Assembly (NCBI GenBank): GCA_934699305.1
Contig: CAKUWM010000038.1
Coordinates: 1-15,482, forward strand
Length of the DNA: 15,482 nt
Reading direction: 5' to 3'
DNA from: an uncultured Saprospiraceae bacterium
GTDB taxonomy: Bacteria; Bacteroidota; Bacteroidia; Chitinophagales; Saprospiraceae
Shown here: piece after piece, positions 14,616-15,482 of the stretch
How positions within the stretch are numbered: the stretch's first letter is position 1
Layout of the letters: the number at the start of each line of letters is the position of its first letter
Notes under the pieces: model-generated
Seen by the model: the letters and a program-made list of their open reading frames with translations, nothing else
What the model was told of the DNA's origin: nothing
Database searches by the model: none
Translations under genes and position numbers: made by a program

Positions 14616-15482
14616 TCACTCCCATCTCTCCGGCAGCTTCAGACAATACGTACCCCATAGGTCACTGCAATACAGCAGACGATGCTTCCTGTCCACCGAG
14701 GCACGACCACGCATGCCCAGGATATAGCTGTTTGGCAACATACCCAACGAATATTCCTGGAATACGATCTTGCCCGTCGTAGCGTTTATGACGTATAGGT
14801 CGCCATGCTCATCAGCCGTATAGATATACCCTTCGAATAGCTCCAGACCATTGGAACCGAAATCGTCATTGCTCCATTTCCAGTTGACCTGGTAATGATC
14901 TAATGCGCATGAAGATAAGCCTAAGGATTGGCCTATTATTCTGTTATTGTCACGATCTATAACCCCATGTCCTCCAAACCTGAAATATGAATAAAGTTTT
15001 TTCTGTGGGTTTAAAAGATCAATTTTCGTGAGTTGATCACCTTCATGAAAATACATAAAGTTCCTATCCAACAAAAATTGCGTACCGATACTGGACACTT
15101 TACATATACTGTCAATGGTCCATTCGACTTTACGTTTGCTAAGATTGTATGCTATGACGTCGCTACGCTCAAGGGTACTAAATGGCTTTCCTATTTGGTA
15201 ATTCTCCCAATGAAATAAGCGATTGTTGATGAGGAGTATGCTGTCACCGGTATTGGGATGCATCCACAGCTCCGTATTGTTGAAATCAGGTGTATAACCT
15301 GCTATTTCATTGTCATAGAGCGTATAGAGTTTTTCCCAGCTGTTGCCATCGTCGATACGCGTTCTCATGACCGTAGAATAATCTATGGTATTTTTCGAGT
15401 CATTTTGCCTCTTCATAATAGAGGTATAGAAATATTCTCCAAGTATTCTGCCTTTGGGAGAATTTAACAATTCCGCTTCCTG
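14616..15482 (-). CDS. Beta-propeller (PQQ/WD40-like) protein, N-terminus beyond window
   Basis: I do not recognise a specific family. The visible 289 residues end at a TGA (14616-14618). The frame stays open to the window edge, so the true start lies outside; the TTG at 15470 is probably just an internal Leu. The sequence is rich in short beta-strand and turn patterns such as YIYTADEHGDLYVINATTGK, typical of PQQ-like propeller repeats, and DVIAYNLSKRKVEWTID, suggesting a seven- or eight-bladed propeller. No membrane segment or signal peptide is visible in the part seen. No catalytic motif is evident. The 3' third appears more GC-rich than the neighbouring genes by eye. It is convergent with the LuxR gene, across the 88-bp palindrome. 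Confidence 0.7.
   Translation of the reverse strand, partial: QEAELLNSPKGRILGEYFYTSIMKRQNDSKNTIDYSTVMRTRIDDGNSWEKLYTLYDNEIAGYTPDFNNTELWMHPNTGDSILLINNRLFHWENYQIGKPFSTLERSDVIAYNLSKRKVEWTIDSICKVSSIGTQFLLDRNFMYFHEGDQLTKIDLLNPQKKLYSYFRFGGHGVIDRDNNRIIGQSLGLSSCALDHYQVNWKWSNDDFGSNGLELFEGYIYTADEHGDLYVINATTGKIVFQEYSLGMLPNSYILGMRGRASVDRKHRLLYCSDLWGTYCLKLPERWE

Noticed and set aside
14588..14782. Plus-strand 64-aa Pro/Cys-rich open frame
   Set aside because: It starts within the palindrome and is antisense to the propeller gene; composition is typical of a shadow frame.
1..15482. CRISPR array, tRNA or rRNA genes, prophage or defence island
   Set aside because: No regularly spaced repeats, cloverleaf-like segments, rRNA-like stretches, integrases, nucleases of defence systems or phage proteins were seen; RmuC is a housekeeping-type protein here.

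Overview
The window reads as ordinary chromosome of a Bacteroidota bacterium, probably near the Saprospiria/Chitinophagia side, although the lineage is inferred. The evidence is: a PorP/SprF-family protein and a PorE-like OmpA protein (type IX secretion, T9SS); a secreted esterase with a T9SS C-terminal sorting domain; at least one good Bacteroidota-type promoter (TTTG, about 17-20 bp, TAnnTTTG); moderately AT-rich DNA; and poor Shine-Dalgarno sites. I see no rRNA, tRNA, CRISPR array, transposase or phage gene.

Left part (1-2650, mostly minus strand). A gene-free stretch with a strong hairpin (213-247) closes a leftward run of three genes. In transcription order these are dihydroneopterin aldolase (folB), a flavin reductase-like protein whose start codon overlaps the folB stop (TAATG), and an SPFH/Band 7 membrane protein (stomatin/QmcA-like).

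Middle (2717-7893). A PlsC-type lysophosphatidate acyltransferase faces rmuC, and the two coding ends overlap by 40 bp. Then come apolipoprotein N-acyltransferase (lnt), with its full Glu-Lys-Cys triad, and PRPP synthetase (prs). prs has its own clear promoter directly after lnt; that promoter shows that the longer TTG-started reading of prs is wrong. These are housekeeping genes for phospholipid synthesis, lipoprotein maturation, nucleotide precursors and genome maintenance.

Right part (8060-14476, plus strand). This is the accessory and most interesting region. A secreted alpha/beta-hydrolase with a T9SS sorting domain is followed by a 302-bp spacer holding a 106-bp imperfect palindrome and a promoter. 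A tight four-gene run follows (gaps of 11, 24 and 14 bp): PorP/SprF-family outer-membrane protein, PorE-like protein (TPR, beta-propeller, CRD-like, OmpA), a glycosylasparaginase-type Ntn hydrolase with a twin-arginine N-terminus, and a LuxR-type regulator whose receiver-like domain has lost its phosphorylation residues. My inference is that this is an envelope/T9SS accessory module with its own regulator and a glycoprotein-processing enzyme.

Right edge (14524-15482). A second imperfect palindrome (88 bp) separates the LuxR gene from a convergent gene for a beta-propeller protein that runs off the window. No wholly new system is demonstrable. The best candidates for a second look are the four-gene run and the two palindromes.
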